Origin: DATFQE01 sp963738205
GTDB taxonomy: Bacteria > Actinomycetota > Thermoleophilia > Gaiellales > Gaiellaceae
Length of the DNA stretch: 64,000 nt
Assembly: GCA_963738205.1 (NCBI GenBank)
Contig: CAVTVQ010000006.1
Span: 434,001-498,000 of the forward strand
Reading direction: 5' to 3'
The notes under the pieces: model-generated
The model's input: only the letters and a program-made list of their open reading frames with translations
The model's database searches: none
Told to the model about the DNA's origin: nothing
Translations under genes and position numbers: made by a program
Shown: positions 37,624 to 46,057 of the stretch, one piece after another
Layout of the letters: each line of letters starts with the position of its first letter
Position numbering within the stretch: position 1 is the first letter of the stretch

Positions 37624-38473
37624 CTTCCAGCGTGTCGACGTAGGCCTTCGCGACGCGGCGTGCGAGCGTGCGGACGCGCCCGATGTACGCCGCCCGTTCG
37701 GTCACCGAGATCGCGCCCCGAGCGTCCAGCAGGTTGAACGTGTGCGAGCACTTCAGCACCTGGTCGTACGCGGGCAGCGGCAGCTCGCGGTCGAGCAGGG
37801 CGGCGCACTCAGCCTCGTAGTCCTCGAAGTGACGGATGAGCATCTCTACATTTGCCGCCTCGAAGTTGTAGGTCGACCACTGTCGCTCGCTCTCGCGGTA
37901 GACGTCGCCCCAGGTGATCCCGGGCGCCCACTCCAGGTCGAGCGCGGAGTCCTTGCCCTGCAGGAACATGGCCAGCCGCTCGGTGCCGTACGTGATCTCG
38001 GCCGGCACGGGGTCGACGTCCATGCCTCCGAGCTGCTGGAAGTAGGTGAACTGCGTGACCTCCATGCCGTCGAGCCAGACCTCCCACCCCAGCCCCCACG
38101 CGCCGAGCGTCGGCTGCTCCCAGTCGTCCTCGACGAGCCGAGGGTCGTGACGCTGAAGGTCGATGCCGAGCGCTTCCAGCGAGCCGAAGTACTGGTCGAG
38201 CACGTCCTCGGGGTTCGGCTTGAGGATGACCTGGAACTGGTAGTAGTGCTGGAAGCGGAACGGGTTTTCGCCGTAGCGGCCGTCGGTCGGACGGATCACC
38301 GGCTCGACGTAGGCCGTTCGCCAGTCGCCCGGTCCGAGGGAGCGGAGGAACGTCGCCGGGTTCATCGTCCCGGCCGCGAGCTCGGTGTGGTACGGCTGCA
38401 TCACGACGCAGCCGCGGTCGGCCCAGTAGGCCTGCAGCGACGCGAGCATGTCCTGGTAGGTTGGCGCGGCCAC
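37604..38473 (-). CDS. glyQ: Glycyl-tRNA synthetase alpha subunit
   Basis: Class II catalytic subunit of 289 residues. It starts MAAPTYQDMLASLQAYWADR with the GTG at 38473; motifs include VVMQPYHTELAAGTMNPATF, YVEPVIRPTDGRYGENPFRF with the class II Arg, and WEVWLDGMEVTQFTYFQQLG. No good ribosome-binding site is seen before the GTG, and an internal ATG at 38449 would remove only eight residues. A much longer upstream open frame is antisense to the esterase gene and is not real. Confidence 0.95.
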
Positions 38474-38503
38474 GGAGTCCGGCAATCGTAGAGGAGGGTT
38501 CCG

Positions 38504-39574
38504 ATACGTCCCTGGTCGGTCGAGCTGCGTGGTCGGCTCGAGGAATCGACGATCGTCAGCGAGGCTCTGCGGGGCAATCCGCTCGGTGACCCGCACGAGC
38601 GTCCCGTCTGGGTCTACCTCCCGCCTGCCTACGCCCACGACCCGCCCGAGGCCTACCCCTCGATCTACCTGATCCAGGGCCTCACCGGCCAGATCGACAT
38701 GTGGCGGAACCGGTCGGCGTTCCGCCCGTCGGTGGTCGAGCTCGTGGACGAGTTGTTCGCCGACGGCAGCGTCCCGCCCGCCGTCGTCGTGTTCGTCGAC
38801 GCCTGGACATCGCTCGGCGGCAGCCAGTACCTCGACTCGCCGGCGATCGGGAACTATCACACGTACCTCTGCGATGAGGTGGTTCCCTGGGTGGACGCCC
38901 GCTACCGGACGATCGCGGCGCGAGAGCGCCGCGCGATCGCCGGCAAGTCGAGCGGCGGCTACGGGGCGATGGTGACGCCGATGCTCCGGCCCGACCTCTG
39001 GGGCGGCCTCGCCACGCACGCCGGCGACTCGCTGTTCGAGAGCGTCTACCTGCCGGAGTTCCGCCAGGTGGCGCGGACGCTGCGCGACGACTACGGCGGC
39101 TCCTACGCTGCCTTCTGGGCCGACTTCCGGTCGCGGCCTGCGCTGTCGAAAGACAGCGACGCGTACATGTTGGACGTCTGGTGCATGGCCGCCTGCTACT
39201 CGGCGGATCCGGACGGCACCGTCCGCCTGCCGTTCGAAATCGTCACCGGCCGGATCCTCCCGGAGATCTGGGAGCGCTGGCTCGCCTGGGACCCGGTCCG
39301 GATGGTGCCGGACCACGCCGAGATCCTCCGCGGCCTGCGGGCGATCTACATCGACGCGGGCAAGCGCGACGAGTATTACCTCGACCTCGGCGCCGAGGGC
39401 TTCCGCGCGGCGCTCGAGCGCGAGGGAGTCACCGACGTCTTCTTCGAGCTCTTCGACGGCACCCACGCGGCCATCGAGTACCGCTATCCGATCGCGCTCA
39501 AGTACCTTGCGGAGCGGCTCGCGGCGCCGGTCAGCGCCGATCCCGTTCGAGCAGACGCTCCCCCGGTTTCCTGA
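38504..39574 (+). CDS. Alpha/beta-hydrolase esterase (EstA/esterase-D-like), start unclear
   Basis: Esterase-fold enzyme. N-terminal VWVYLPPAYAHDPPEAYPSI leads into YLIQGLTGQ; the nucleophile elbow is AGKSSGGYGAM, the acid YIDAGKRDEYY and the His FDGTHAAIEYRY. The first ATG in frame, at 38699, would cut off the first conserved strands. Upstream there is no ATG/GTG/TTG back to the stop at 38489. A perfect AGGAGG at 38492-38497 is followed 6 nt later by ATA at 38504, which is taken here as the provisional start (356 residues). CTG codons further in are alternatives. Confidence 0.82.
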   Translation: MRPWSVELRGRLEESTIVSEALRGNPLGDPHERPVWVYLPPAYAHDPPEAYPSIYLIQGLTGQIDMWRNRSAFRPSVVELVDELFADGSVPPAVVVFVDAWTSLGGSQYLDSPAIGNYHTYLCDEVVPWVDARYRTIAARERRAIAGKSSGGYGAMVTPMLRPDLWGGLATHAGDSLFESVYLPEFRQVARTLRDDYGGSYAAFWADFRSRPALSKDSDAYMLDVWCMAACYSADPDGTVRLPFEIVTGRILPEIWERWLAWDPVRMVPDHAEILRGLRAIYIDAGKRDEYYLDLGAEGFRAALEREGVTDVFFELFDGTHAAIEYRYPIALKYLAERLAAPVSADPVRADAPPVS

Positions 39575-39950
39575 ACCCGAACTTCTCGTACAAGGCATGC
39601 GCGTCCGAGGTGTGGAGCAGCCAGCGCGCGTCCCTGTAGGGCCCGGACTCCACGCTCTCACGCACGAGCTCGACGCCGAGACCGCGCCCGCGGTACTCCG
39701 GCAGGACGTAGACGTCGGCCAGATAGGCGAGCGACGCGCCGTCCGACACCGTCCGGGTGAAGCCGATCTGCCGATTGTCGTGGTAGAGGCCGACGACCCG
39801 CGCCGCCTCGCGGACGAGGCGCGCCTGCGTCTCGTGCGCACGGCCGGGCGCCCAGTAGGAGTGATTCGCGACGAAGTCGTGGACGGCGTCGACGTCGATC
39901 CGCGAGCGGTCGTCGTCGAGCTCGAATCCGCCCGGGAGCCCGCGCTTCAT
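39531..39950 (-). CDS. GNAT-family acetyltransferase
   Basis: A 139-residue N-acetyltransferase-like protein. The acetyl-CoA loop is VYVLPEYRGRGLGVELVRE (the Q/R-x-x-G-x-G/A pattern, about residues 78-96), and the C-terminal AHALYEKFGFRKPGE is typical of the fold. The start MKRGLPGGFELDDDRSRID overlaps the recO stop as ATGA. The acceptor is unknown. Its 3' end overlaps the convergent esterase gene by 44 bp, at that gene's C-terminal end. Confidence 0.87.
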   Translation of the reverse strand: MKRGLPGGFELDDDRSRIDVDAVHDFVANHSYWAPGRAHETQARLVREAARVVGLYHDNRQIGFTRTVSDGASLAYLADVYVLPEYRGRGLGVELVRESVESGPYRDARWLLHTSDAHALYEKFGFRKPGERLLERDRR

Positions 39951-40687
39951 CCCGAAAGCGTGCGCAGGCGGAAGCCGCCGTGGAACTCGTACGTGGCGGT
40001 CACGACGCCGAGCGCCTCGGCCGCAGCGCGGCCGCGGAGCGGCACGTCGCGGGCCTCCGCCAGCGATCGTCCCAGCAGGCCTTCGATGCCGGCGATCCCC
40101 TCGCTCGACAACGGGATCGCGCCGTTCGCGCACGAGCCGCAGACGGCTCCGCCCGCCCGCGGCGAGAAGCCGGCCAGCCCGGTGTCGCCGCCGCACTCGG
40201 CACAGCTCGTCAGGTGCGGCAGGTAGCCGGAGAGCCAGAGCAGCTTGAGCTGGAACGAGAGCGCCAGCGGGTCGCGCGCCGGCGGGCCGTCGCCCACCTC
40301 GGCCTCGTCGAGCGCATCCAGGAACCGCGTGAGCGCCGTGAAGGCCCGCGGGCTCGCCTCCTCCTCCGGGAAGAGGCGCAGCATCGCCTCGAGCCCGACG
40401 AGGCCGACACCGAGCCGGCGCCCGTCCTCACGAGCCAGGTGGTGCGAGCTGATCAGGTCCGCGCCCGTCACGGTGTGGAGCTCGCCGCCGCCCTGGTGGA
40501 GCATCAGCTGGACGTGGCTCAGCGGCTCCAGCCGGGCACCGAAGCGGGACTTCGTCCGTCGGATCCCCTTCGCCACCGCGCCGACCCGGCCGCGCTCGAG
40601 CGTGTAGACGTGCAGGACGCGATCGGCCTCGCCCAGGCGCATCGACCGCAGGACGACGGCCTCGGTTCGATAGGTTCGTCCGGCCAC
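39947..40687 (-). CDS. recO: DNA repair protein RecO
   Basis: Recombination mediator that loads RecA with RecF/RecR. The N-terminal OB fold begins YRTEAVVLRSMRLGEADRVL, followed by GAVAKGIRRTKSRFGARLEP. A zinc-finger region has CAECGGDT and CGSCANG (about 176-205). At 246 residues, length is normal. It overlaps the downstream acetyltransferase by 4 nt and is divergent from the glutaredoxin gene. Confidence 0.94.
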   Translation of the reverse strand: MAGRTYRTEAVVLRSMRLGEADRVLHVYTLERGRVGAVAKGIRRTKSRFGARLEPLSHVQLMLHQGGGELHTVTGADLISSHHLAREDGRRLGVGLVGLEAMLRLFPEEEASPRAFTALTRFLDALDEAEVGDGPPARDPLALSFQLKLLWLSGYLPHLTSCAECGGDTGLAGFSPRAGGAVCGSCANGAIPLSSEGIAGIEGLLGRSLAEARDVPLRGRAAAEALGVVTATYEFHGGFRLRTLSG

Positions 40688-40751
40688 GAAGCAAGTGTAG
40701 AGAGGCGGTCTGCCGGGAAGATCAGCGCCTGTTTACGCTCTTGGACCAATA

Positions 40752-41003
40752 ATGGCCAGGATCACGATGTATACGACTCGCTGGTGCGGCTACTGCGTCC
40801 GCGCCAAGGCCCTGCTCGACTCGCGCGGCCTCCCCTACGAGGAGGTCAACCTGGACGACGACCCGCACTTCCGCCGCACGCTCAACGAGCTGACGGGCGG
40901 TTGGACGGTGCCTCAGATCCTCATCGACGGCCAGCCAATCGGCGGCTACACGGAGCTCTGGCGCCTGGACAAGACCGGCGCGCTCGAGGCGCTCGCGGCC
41001 TAA
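40752..41003 (+). CDS. Glutaredoxin / mycoredoxin-like protein
   Basis: An 83-residue thioredoxin-fold redoxin. The active site CGYC is at residues 12-15 (TRWCGYCVRAKALL), the cis-Pro is in WTVPQILIDG, and GGYTELW completes the glutathione/mycothiol-binding surface. CGYC is typical of actinobacterial mycoredoxin-1, so mycothiol is the likely partner, though no mycothiol gene is in the window. No clear ribosome-binding site precedes the ATG (aataATG), so it may be leaderless. Confidence 0.9.
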   Translation: MARITMYTTRWCGYCVRAKALLDSRGLPYEEVNLDDDPHFRRTLNELTGGWTVPQILIDGQPIGGYTELWRLDKTGALEALAA

Positions 41004-41009
41004 TCGGGC

Positions 41010-42122
41010 TCAAACGACGGAGACGGGAGTGCCGACGGGCATCATCGCGTTCAGGCGCGTGATGTCGGCGTTCCGCATCCGGATGCAGCCGTGGGAGATG
41101 CGCCCCGGGATCAACCCGGGTGCGTTCGTCCCGTGGATCCCGATGTAGCCGCCGCCGGGCCAGTCGGTGAGCACCGCCGAGCGTGCGGAGAGGCCGAACG
41201 CGTACGGCCCGTAGGTCGGGTTGCCGTAGCAGCAGAGCTTCATGCGGATGTAGTACTCGCCGCGCGGGGTGGGCCAGTGGGACTGCCCGACGCCGACGGG
41301 CACACGGAAGACCTTCTTGCCGGCCCGGTACAGCGTCGCGGTCAGGGCGCTCCGGCTCACGACCAGCCGCGTTCGGATGAGTCTGAACGCGCCGAGGTCG
41401 CTGCGCCTGAGCCAGCCGACCGAGTTGTTCGGCAGCTTGGCGAGCCGCACCTTGACCCACTCCTTGCCCTTGATCCGGCGTAGCTCGAGCAGGCTGACCA
41501 GGTTCTGCGTGTTCTCCGGGGTCAGGAACGGGATCCTGTCGACGACGGAGGCCGAGCGGCTGGGCCCAGAGCGCGCGACCGTCGCGCGCAGCAGCTTCGC
41601 CCAGCGATACGTGTCGTTGACGCCGCTGAGCTTCTTCACCGCCGGGCCTTTGGGCTTGGGCTTCGCCCTGGGCTTCGGCGCGGGCGGCGGCGATCCGCCG
41701 GCGCGGACGACCACGGCGATTCTCCGCGGCTCCGCCCCGACGGACGGCGACGACGTGGAGGTGGCGGTGAAGGTAATCGAGTGCGTGCCGGCCTGGGCAG
41801 CGCCCGGCGACCAGGTGAAGGTCGCGGTGGCGGGATTGCCGTCATGGCTGTCGAGCCGCGCGCCGCCCGGGAGGCCCAGACTGCCGATGTGGACGTCGAG
41901 CAGCGATCCACCGGCCGCCGAAGCTGCCAGCGACAGGGTCACCCTGGAGCCGGCCGCGCTCGCGATCTGCGTGCCGTCCGCAGGCGTCGGAGCCTGCCAC
42001 GAGACGACGACGGTGTTCGAGGCGGACCACGGCCGCGCGGATGCCGTGCCCGCACCGGCCGCGAACACGACCACGGAAGCGACCGCGCCAGCAACGCGCA
42101 CGTGAGCTCGAGCACGCCCCAT
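41010..42122 (-). CDS. L,D-transpeptidase with N-terminal beta domains
   Basis: Secreted or membrane-anchored YkuD-family enzyme making 3-3 peptidoglycan cross-links. A signal peptide (VAGAVASVVVFAAGAGTASA) is followed by an Ig-like region (~30-130), a Pro/Lys linker (PKPRAKPKPKGPAVKK), an SH3-like segment and the catalytic domain from ~265. The nucleophile Cys is in HGTNAPGLIPGRISHGCIRM. At 370 residues it is a longer paralogue of the next gene, with the same C-terminal ending PVGTPVSVV. Confidence 0.92.
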   Translation of the reverse strand: MGRARAHVRVAGAVASVVVFAAGAGTASARPWSASNTVVVSWQAPTPADGTQIASAAGSRVTLSLAASAAGGSLLDVHIGSLGLPGGARLDSHDGNPATATFTWSPGAAQAGTHSITFTATSTSSPSVGAEPRRIAVVVRAGGSPPPAPKPRAKPKPKGPAVKKLSGVNDTYRWAKLLRATVARSGPSRSASVVDRIPFLTPENTQNLVSLLELRRIKGKEWVKVRLAKLPNNSVGWLRRSDLGAFRLIRTRLVVSRSALTATLYRAGKKVFRVPVGVGQSHWPTPRGEYYIRMKLCCYGNPTYGPYAFGLSARSAVLTDWPGGGYIGIHGTNAPGLIPGRISHGCIRMRNADITRLNAMMPVGTPVSVV

Positions 42123-42179
42123 GAGGCGCGCGGCAGGATAGATCAGCGCTCGGACGACGTCACCGGGTCGCGCGAGTCT

Positions 42180-42884
42180 CTAGAGGACGGTGACGGGGGT
42201 GCCGACCGGCAACAGCTTCGCCAGCCTGAGGATGTCCGGGTTCTTCATCCGGATGCACCCGTGCGAGACGGCGCCGGGTAGGAGCTCGGGCTTGTCCGTC
42301 CCGTGGATCCCGATATAGCCGCCGCCGGGCCAGCCGGTGAGGTTCGGTGCGCGTCCGCTCGTCCCGAAGGCGATCGGGCCGTACATCGCATCGGTGAAGC
42401 CGGTCAGCTTCATGCGGACGTAGAAGTCGCCGCGAGGCGTCGGGAGGTACGAACGGCCGACGCCGACGGGCGCCCGGAAGATCAGCTTCCCGTGGCGGAA
42501 CAGCGTCGCTGTCATCCGCGCTCGGCTGACGACGAGGTGCGTCCAGACACCCCGATACGGTCCGAGAGCGGAGCGCGGGATCCAGCCGGTCGTGCCGTTT
42601 GGTAGGACGGCCAGCCGGACGCGGACCCAGGAGCCGCGGCTCTCGAGCGCGAGGACGAGATTGGACGTGCCTTCAGGCGTCACGTCCGAGACGACGGTGA
42701 CCGCGCGCGCCGACCTGCTGGGCGCGCTCCTCGCTGCCACCGGGCGCAGCACGTGCGCCCAGCGCGTGAGGCCGCCCTTCTCGCTGAGCACCTTGGTCTC
42801 ACCCGTCGCCGATGCGGCGCCCTGGGCGACCGCCATCAGCACAACCGTTGCGACAAGTGCCGCAGTGAGTAGTCCCCGCTTCAT
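42180..42884 (-). CDS. L,D-transpeptidase, shorter paralogue
   Basis: A 234-residue YkuD-domain protein with a signal peptide (MKRGLLTAALVATVVLMAVA), an SH3-like region and the catalytic motif GAVSHGCIRMKNPDILRLAK. The YIGIHGTDKPELLPG segment is nearly the same as in the upstream-neighbouring paralogue at 41010-42122. The ATG at 42884 was chosen because AGGGGGA lies just upstream; an in-frame start at 42941 precedes it without a signal-peptide pattern. The pair probably arose by tandem duplication. Confidence 0.93.
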   Translation of the reverse strand: MKRGLLTAALVATVVLMAVAQGAASATGETKVLSEKGGLTRWAHVLRPVAARSAPSRSARAVTVVSDVTPEGTSNLVLALESRGSWVRVRLAVLPNGTTGWIPRSALGPYRGVWTHLVVSRARMTATLFRHGKLIFRAPVGVGRSYLPTPRGDFYVRMKLTGFTDAMYGPIAFGTSGRAPNLTGWPGGGYIGIHGTDKPELLPGAVSHGCIRMKNPDILRLAKLLPVGTPVTVL

Positions 42885-42938
42885 GTTCCCCCTGGAATTG
42901 TCCGTCTTTCCGAACCACTTGTCGAGGCTGCGAGTCGC

Positions 42939-42964
42939 CACGGGGCGGCTGCGGCCGCCCCGTG
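42939..42964 (-). terminator. Strong hairpin downstream of lysine-rich protein gene
   Basis: CACGGGGCGGC (42939-42949) pairs perfectly with GCCGCCCCGTG (42954-42964) around a 4 nt loop. It lies just after the stop of the lysine-tailed protein gene on the minus strand and before the L,D-transpeptidase gene. There is no T-tract, but GC-only hairpins commonly end transcription in high-GC Actinobacteria. Confidence 0.65.
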
Positions 42965-42989
42965 ATCCGAGCCTCGGTCTCCGCGCGAC

Positions 42990-43415
42990 TCAGCCCGTGA
43001 ACCGCGGGCGACCCACGCGGCGGACCTGCCGCTTGGCCTTGACCTTCTTCTTGGCCTTGACCTTCTTCTTGATCTGTTTCTTGGTCGGCTTGCCGTACTG
43101 GCTCGCCGCCGACGACTTCTTTACGATCGTCGGGCCCTTCTTCTTGACGATCCGCTTCGCCGTCACGGCCACGTCACCGAAGGACGAGGCAGCGTAGCCG
43201 AGACCCCCGACCGATGCGAGCGCGAACAGCATACAGGCCGTCAGAGCGCCGACGAACGCGACCCGGAAGCCGCCGCGCGCGCGGCCCCGCCGCCCGTCCT
43301 CGCGGACTCGAGCCTCGAGCGCGTGGACGAACTCGGACCGCGGCTCGGGCCGCTGCGCACGCAGCTCGCTCTCGAGATCGAGCCCCTCGTGCTTTCCTCG
43401 CCAGAATCGCTTCAC
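42990..43415 (-). CDS. Single-pass membrane protein with lysine-rich C-terminal tail
   Basis: A 141-residue protein: charged N-terminal half (RFWRGKHEGLDLESELRAQR, SEFVHALEARVRED), one membrane segment (FRVAFVGALTACMLFALASV, about 52-71) and an external tail dominated by Lys (IVKKKGPTIVKK, KKQIKKKVKAKKKVKAK). The GTG at 43415 was chosen for its GGGGAGG site; a TTG at 43472 is weaker. It follows the ECF sigma gene by 80 bp, so its cytoplasmic half could act as an anti-sigma-like domain, which is a guess. The basic tail would bind anionic wall polymers. Confidence 0.78.
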   Translation of the reverse strand: MKRFWRGKHEGLDLESELRAQRPEPRSEFVHALEARVREDGRRGRARGGFRVAFVGALTACMLFALASVGGLGYAASSFGDVAVTAKRIVKKKGPTIVKKSSAASQYGKPTKKQIKKKVKAKKKVKAKRQVRRVGRPRFTG

Positions 43416-43461
43416 GTTTGTTGCCTCCCCGGATGTTTTTTCGGTCTCGCTGTGGTGCCTT

Positions 43462-43485
43462 CTCCTCCTCAATACCGAGGAGGAG
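43462..43485 (-). promoter_or_regulatory. Hairpin between ECF sigma gene and membrane protein gene
   Basis: CTCCTCCTC (43462-43470) and GAGGAGGAG (43477-43485) form a perfect 9 bp stem with loop aatacc. It lies 9 nt after the sigma-factor stop and about 45 nt before the next start. A run of six A residues on the minus strand follows near 43436-43442. It may attenuate or terminate transcription, setting the ratio between the two proteins. Confidence 0.5.
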
Positions 43486-43494
43486 GCGATTTCC

Positions 43495-43980
43495 TTACAG
43501 GGGCCGCGGATGCGTCGTGAAGCTGGCCCCCGGAACCGGCTCGTCCTGGCCCTCGAGCAGCTTCCTCAGCCGGCCGAGCGCGCGATGGAGTGCGACCTCC
43601 ACGGCGTTCGTCCGCAGCTCGAGCAGCTCGCCGATCTGGCGCGCCGAGAGATCGGAGCCGTACCGCAGCGCGAGCAACTCGCGATCGCGCTCGTCCAGGT
43701 GGGCGACCGCACTTTCGAGTGTCAACCGCTGAACCGTGTCGGCTTCCACGTCGAGTGTGTCGGCCGCATCGTCGGTCGCCGGAAGCGTCTGGGGACGCAG
43801 CCGCTCGCCCTCGATGCAACGGCGCGCGATTCCGATCAGCCAGGCCACCGGCTCGCCGCGCCTGGGGTCGTAGCTGGACCGGTAGCGAAGGGCTCGCTCG
43901 AAGGCCTCGCTCGTGACGTCCTCGGCCTCGGCACCGTCGCCGATCCGATACGCGACGTACGCGTAGACGCGGCGGATCAG
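43495..43980 (-). CDS. ECF-type RNA polymerase sigma factor, start unclear
   Basis: Sigma-70 family, extracytoplasmic-function type. Region 2 reads YAYVAYRIGDGAEAEDVTSE then AFERALRYRSSYDPRRGEPV, and region 4 reads LDERDRELLALRYGSDLSAR then QIGELLELRTNAVEVALHRA. The first conventional start in frame is GTG at 43848, which would delete region 2. No ATG/GTG/TTG lies upstream in frame, so CTG at 43980 is given provisionally (161 residues). An ATG at 44012 (MARDPLADPVH) in another frame suggests that a one-base frameshift near 43980 could be the true explanation. Confidence 0.75.
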   Translation of the reverse strand: MIRRVYAYVAYRIGDGAEAEDVTSEAFERALRYRSSYDPRRGEPVAWLIGIARRCIEGERLRPQTLPATDDAADTLDVEADTVQRLTLESAVAHLDERDRELLALRYGSDLSARQIGELLELRTNAVEVALHRALGRLRKLLEGQDEPVPGASFTTHPRPL

Positions 43981-44023
43981 TGGACCGGGTCCGCCAGTGG
44001 GTCGCGGGCCATCGGCGCCGCGC

Positions 44024-45928
44024 CTAGCCGGCGCGGAACTCCTCCACCTCGGGGCTGTACGGATTCAGCTCGTGCGCACGCTCCAGCGCGGCTGCCCGCT
44101 CGGCGCCGTCGGTGGCGCGAGCCAGGTCGAGCCAGAGCTCGAAGTCGCGCGGCTCACGGTCGATCGCCGTGCGGAAGTCGCCCTCGGCCTGCGCGAAGTC
44201 GCCCTGGCCGAGGTGGGCCTCACCGAGCCGCTGCCAGGGCTCCGACGACCATGGCGCCCAACGCTTCGCCTTGCGTGCCTGGTCTGCCGCCTTCGACCAG
44301 TTCCCGTCCTCGGCGGCGCGGTCGCTTGCGGCGATCGCGCTGTTGCCGGTGAGCGTCGCGAACGCGAGGACGACGAGCACGAGCGCCACGGCCACGCCGG
44401 CACCGCGTGCCCAGGTTCCGAGCGTGAGGACGCGCTCCTCGCGTCGTGCGGCAGCGAGGAGCGCAGCCGCGCAGATGAGCGCGGACAGCGTCACCGCCGG
44501 CAGCTCCCAGTCCCAGTCGACCCCCGCATGGACGAGGTAGGCGGCATACGCGGCGAGCGCCGCGCTGGCAAGCGGATGCCCCCGGGCCACGATCGCCGCG
44601 ACCAGGGGCGACCCGAGCGCCAGGAGCAGGAGTGCGAGCCCCAGCGGGCCGAGCTCGGCCAGCGTCTCCAGGTAGAGGCTGTGCGCATCGCGGACCTTGT
44701 GCTCGAAGGAGCGGTCCTGGAGCCAGTACTGCTCGTAGCTGCCGGCACCGGAGCCCACTACCGGATGGTCCCGGTAGTCGCGCCACGCCGACTTCCACAA
44801 GTCGACGCGGTAGCTGCCCGAGAACGAGAACAAGCGCTGGCCGATGTCCTCGTCCGTGCTCGGCGGCGGCTCGTTGAAGGAGTCGTACGCCTTGTCGACG
44901 AGCGTGATCGGGCCGCCGTAGCGGACGAACCCGGACACGACGGCGATCAGGGCCACGAGGGCAACCGCGGTCGTGAAGCCGAGCTTCACGGAGCGCGGGA
45001 CCGTGACCCGCCGCTCGAGCAAGGCGAAAGCGGCGGCGGCGAGCGCGCCGACCACGGCCAGACCGACAAGGGCGAGAGCGACCCGATGACCATCGCGGGC
45101 AGCGAGCGAGAGCGGCGCGTCGTCGCGCCGCAGTGCCTCGTACCTCGACGCCGTCAGCACGCCCGCTGCGGCAGGTGCTCCAACGGCGAGCATGACCCCG
45201 AGCAACTGGAGGCGACGTGGGTCGACGGCGATGGCGGCGACCGCCCCGAGCGCGAGCGCGAGCCAGGGACCCCGACCGAAGGTGAAGTAGATCGTCGGCA
45301 GCAGCAGGACGGGCAGGGCTCCGGCGAGCGCACGACCGCCGATCGTGCTCGCCCGAGCCGCGAAGCCCACGGCCAGCAGCACGCCGATCGCAACGAAGAT
45401 CCCGAGACCGTTCCAGTAGCCGACAGGCTCGGACAGGCGATAGCCCGCCACGGGATCGAACACGCCGAGGCGATCGGGAAACAGGTGCGTCGCGAGGCCG
45501 TACGCCGACGGCACCACGATCCCGACGAGCGCGCCGGCGAGAACCGGCCCGACCGCCGAGGCTCGAATCACCAGAACGAGGCCGACGGCCGCGGCGAGGT
45601 AGAGCAGCATCCGTTGCCCCTCGTGGACGGACTCGACCGCGTCGATCGACCAGCCTGCCGACAGCCACACCCACGCGGTCAGACCGCCGAGCCCGCCGAG
45701 GAACGCGATCTGTAGCGCGCTCGGTCGCACGAGCACGCCCAGCATCAGCACGGCGGCGACGAGCCAAAGAGCCACCAGCGCTCCCCAGCCCCACGCGGTT
45801 GGGAAATAGCCGCCGTCGGCGGCGGCAAGAGCCCCGACGCCGAGCGCGCAGGCGGCCCCGGCCGCGACTTCCCAGCGAGGTGAGAACGCGCGCGGGCCGG
45901 CGACCGCGTCGACGGTCGTGTCAGTCAC
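44024..45928 (-). CDS. O-antigen ligase-like (Wzy/WaaL) membrane protein with C-terminal TPR
   Basis: A 634-residue polytopic protein with about 12 hydrophobic segments. The Wzy_C periplasmic-loop motif GSGAGSYEQYWLQDRSFEHK followed by VRDAHSLYLETLAELGPLGL is at about 410-450. A soluble C-terminal region (~545-634) carries tetratricopeptide-like repeats (WQRLGEAHLGQGDFAQAEGD). Such fusions ligate or polymerise surface polysaccharides in Actinobacteria. It lies directly upstream of the ECF sigma factor, its GTG start at 45928. Confidence 0.88.
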   Translation of the reverse strand: MTDTTVDAVAGPRAFSPRWEVAAGAACALGVGALAAADGGYFPTAWGWGALVALWLVAAVLMLGVLVRPSALQIAFLGGLGGLTAWVWLSAGWSIDAVESVHEGQRMLLYLAAAVGLVLVIRASAVGPVLAGALVGIVVPSAYGLATHLFPDRLGVFDPVAGYRLSEPVGYWNGLGIFVAIGVLLAVGFAARASTIGGRALAGALPVLLLPTIYFTFGRGPWLALALGAVAAIAVDPRRLQLLGVMLAVGAPAAAGVLTASRYEALRRDDAPLSLAARDGHRVALALVGLAVVGALAAAAFALLERRVTVPRSVKLGFTTAVALVALIAVVSGFVRYGGPITLVDKAYDSFNEPPPSTDEDIGQRLFSFSGSYRVDLWKSAWRDYRDHPVVGSGAGSYEQYWLQDRSFEHKVRDAHSLYLETLAELGPLGLALLLLALGSPLVAAIVARGHPLASAALAAYAAYLVHAGVDWDWELPAVTLSALICAAALLAAARREERVLTLGTWARGAGVAVALVLVVLAFATLTGNSAIAASDRAAEDGNWSKAADQARKAKRWAPWSSEPWQRLGEAHLGQGDFAQAEGDFRTAIDREPRDFELWLDLARATDGAERAAALERAHELNPYSPEVEEFRAG

Positions 45929-46009
45929 CGAGCGTCCCGATCCGCCGCCGCACCTCGTTCAGAGGGTAGCGGCGGCCTCGGAGCAAACCATCCCCCGCTC
46001 GGGTCGGCG

Positions 46010-46057
46010 TTGCGTCGACGCAAGCGCGCGCTCGACGCGGTGGCAGCGGCCGCTGCC
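46010..46057. terminator. Two perfect palindromes after mutM
   Basis: TTGCGTCGACGCAA (46010-46023) and GGCAGCGGCCGCTGCC (46042-46057) are perfect palindromes of 14 and 16 bp in the gap between the mutM stop (46058) and the O-antigen-ligase-like gene. The second abuts the mutM stop codon. They could fold into terminator hairpins for mutM, although one may be a protein-binding site for the downstream gene. Confidence 0.5.
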
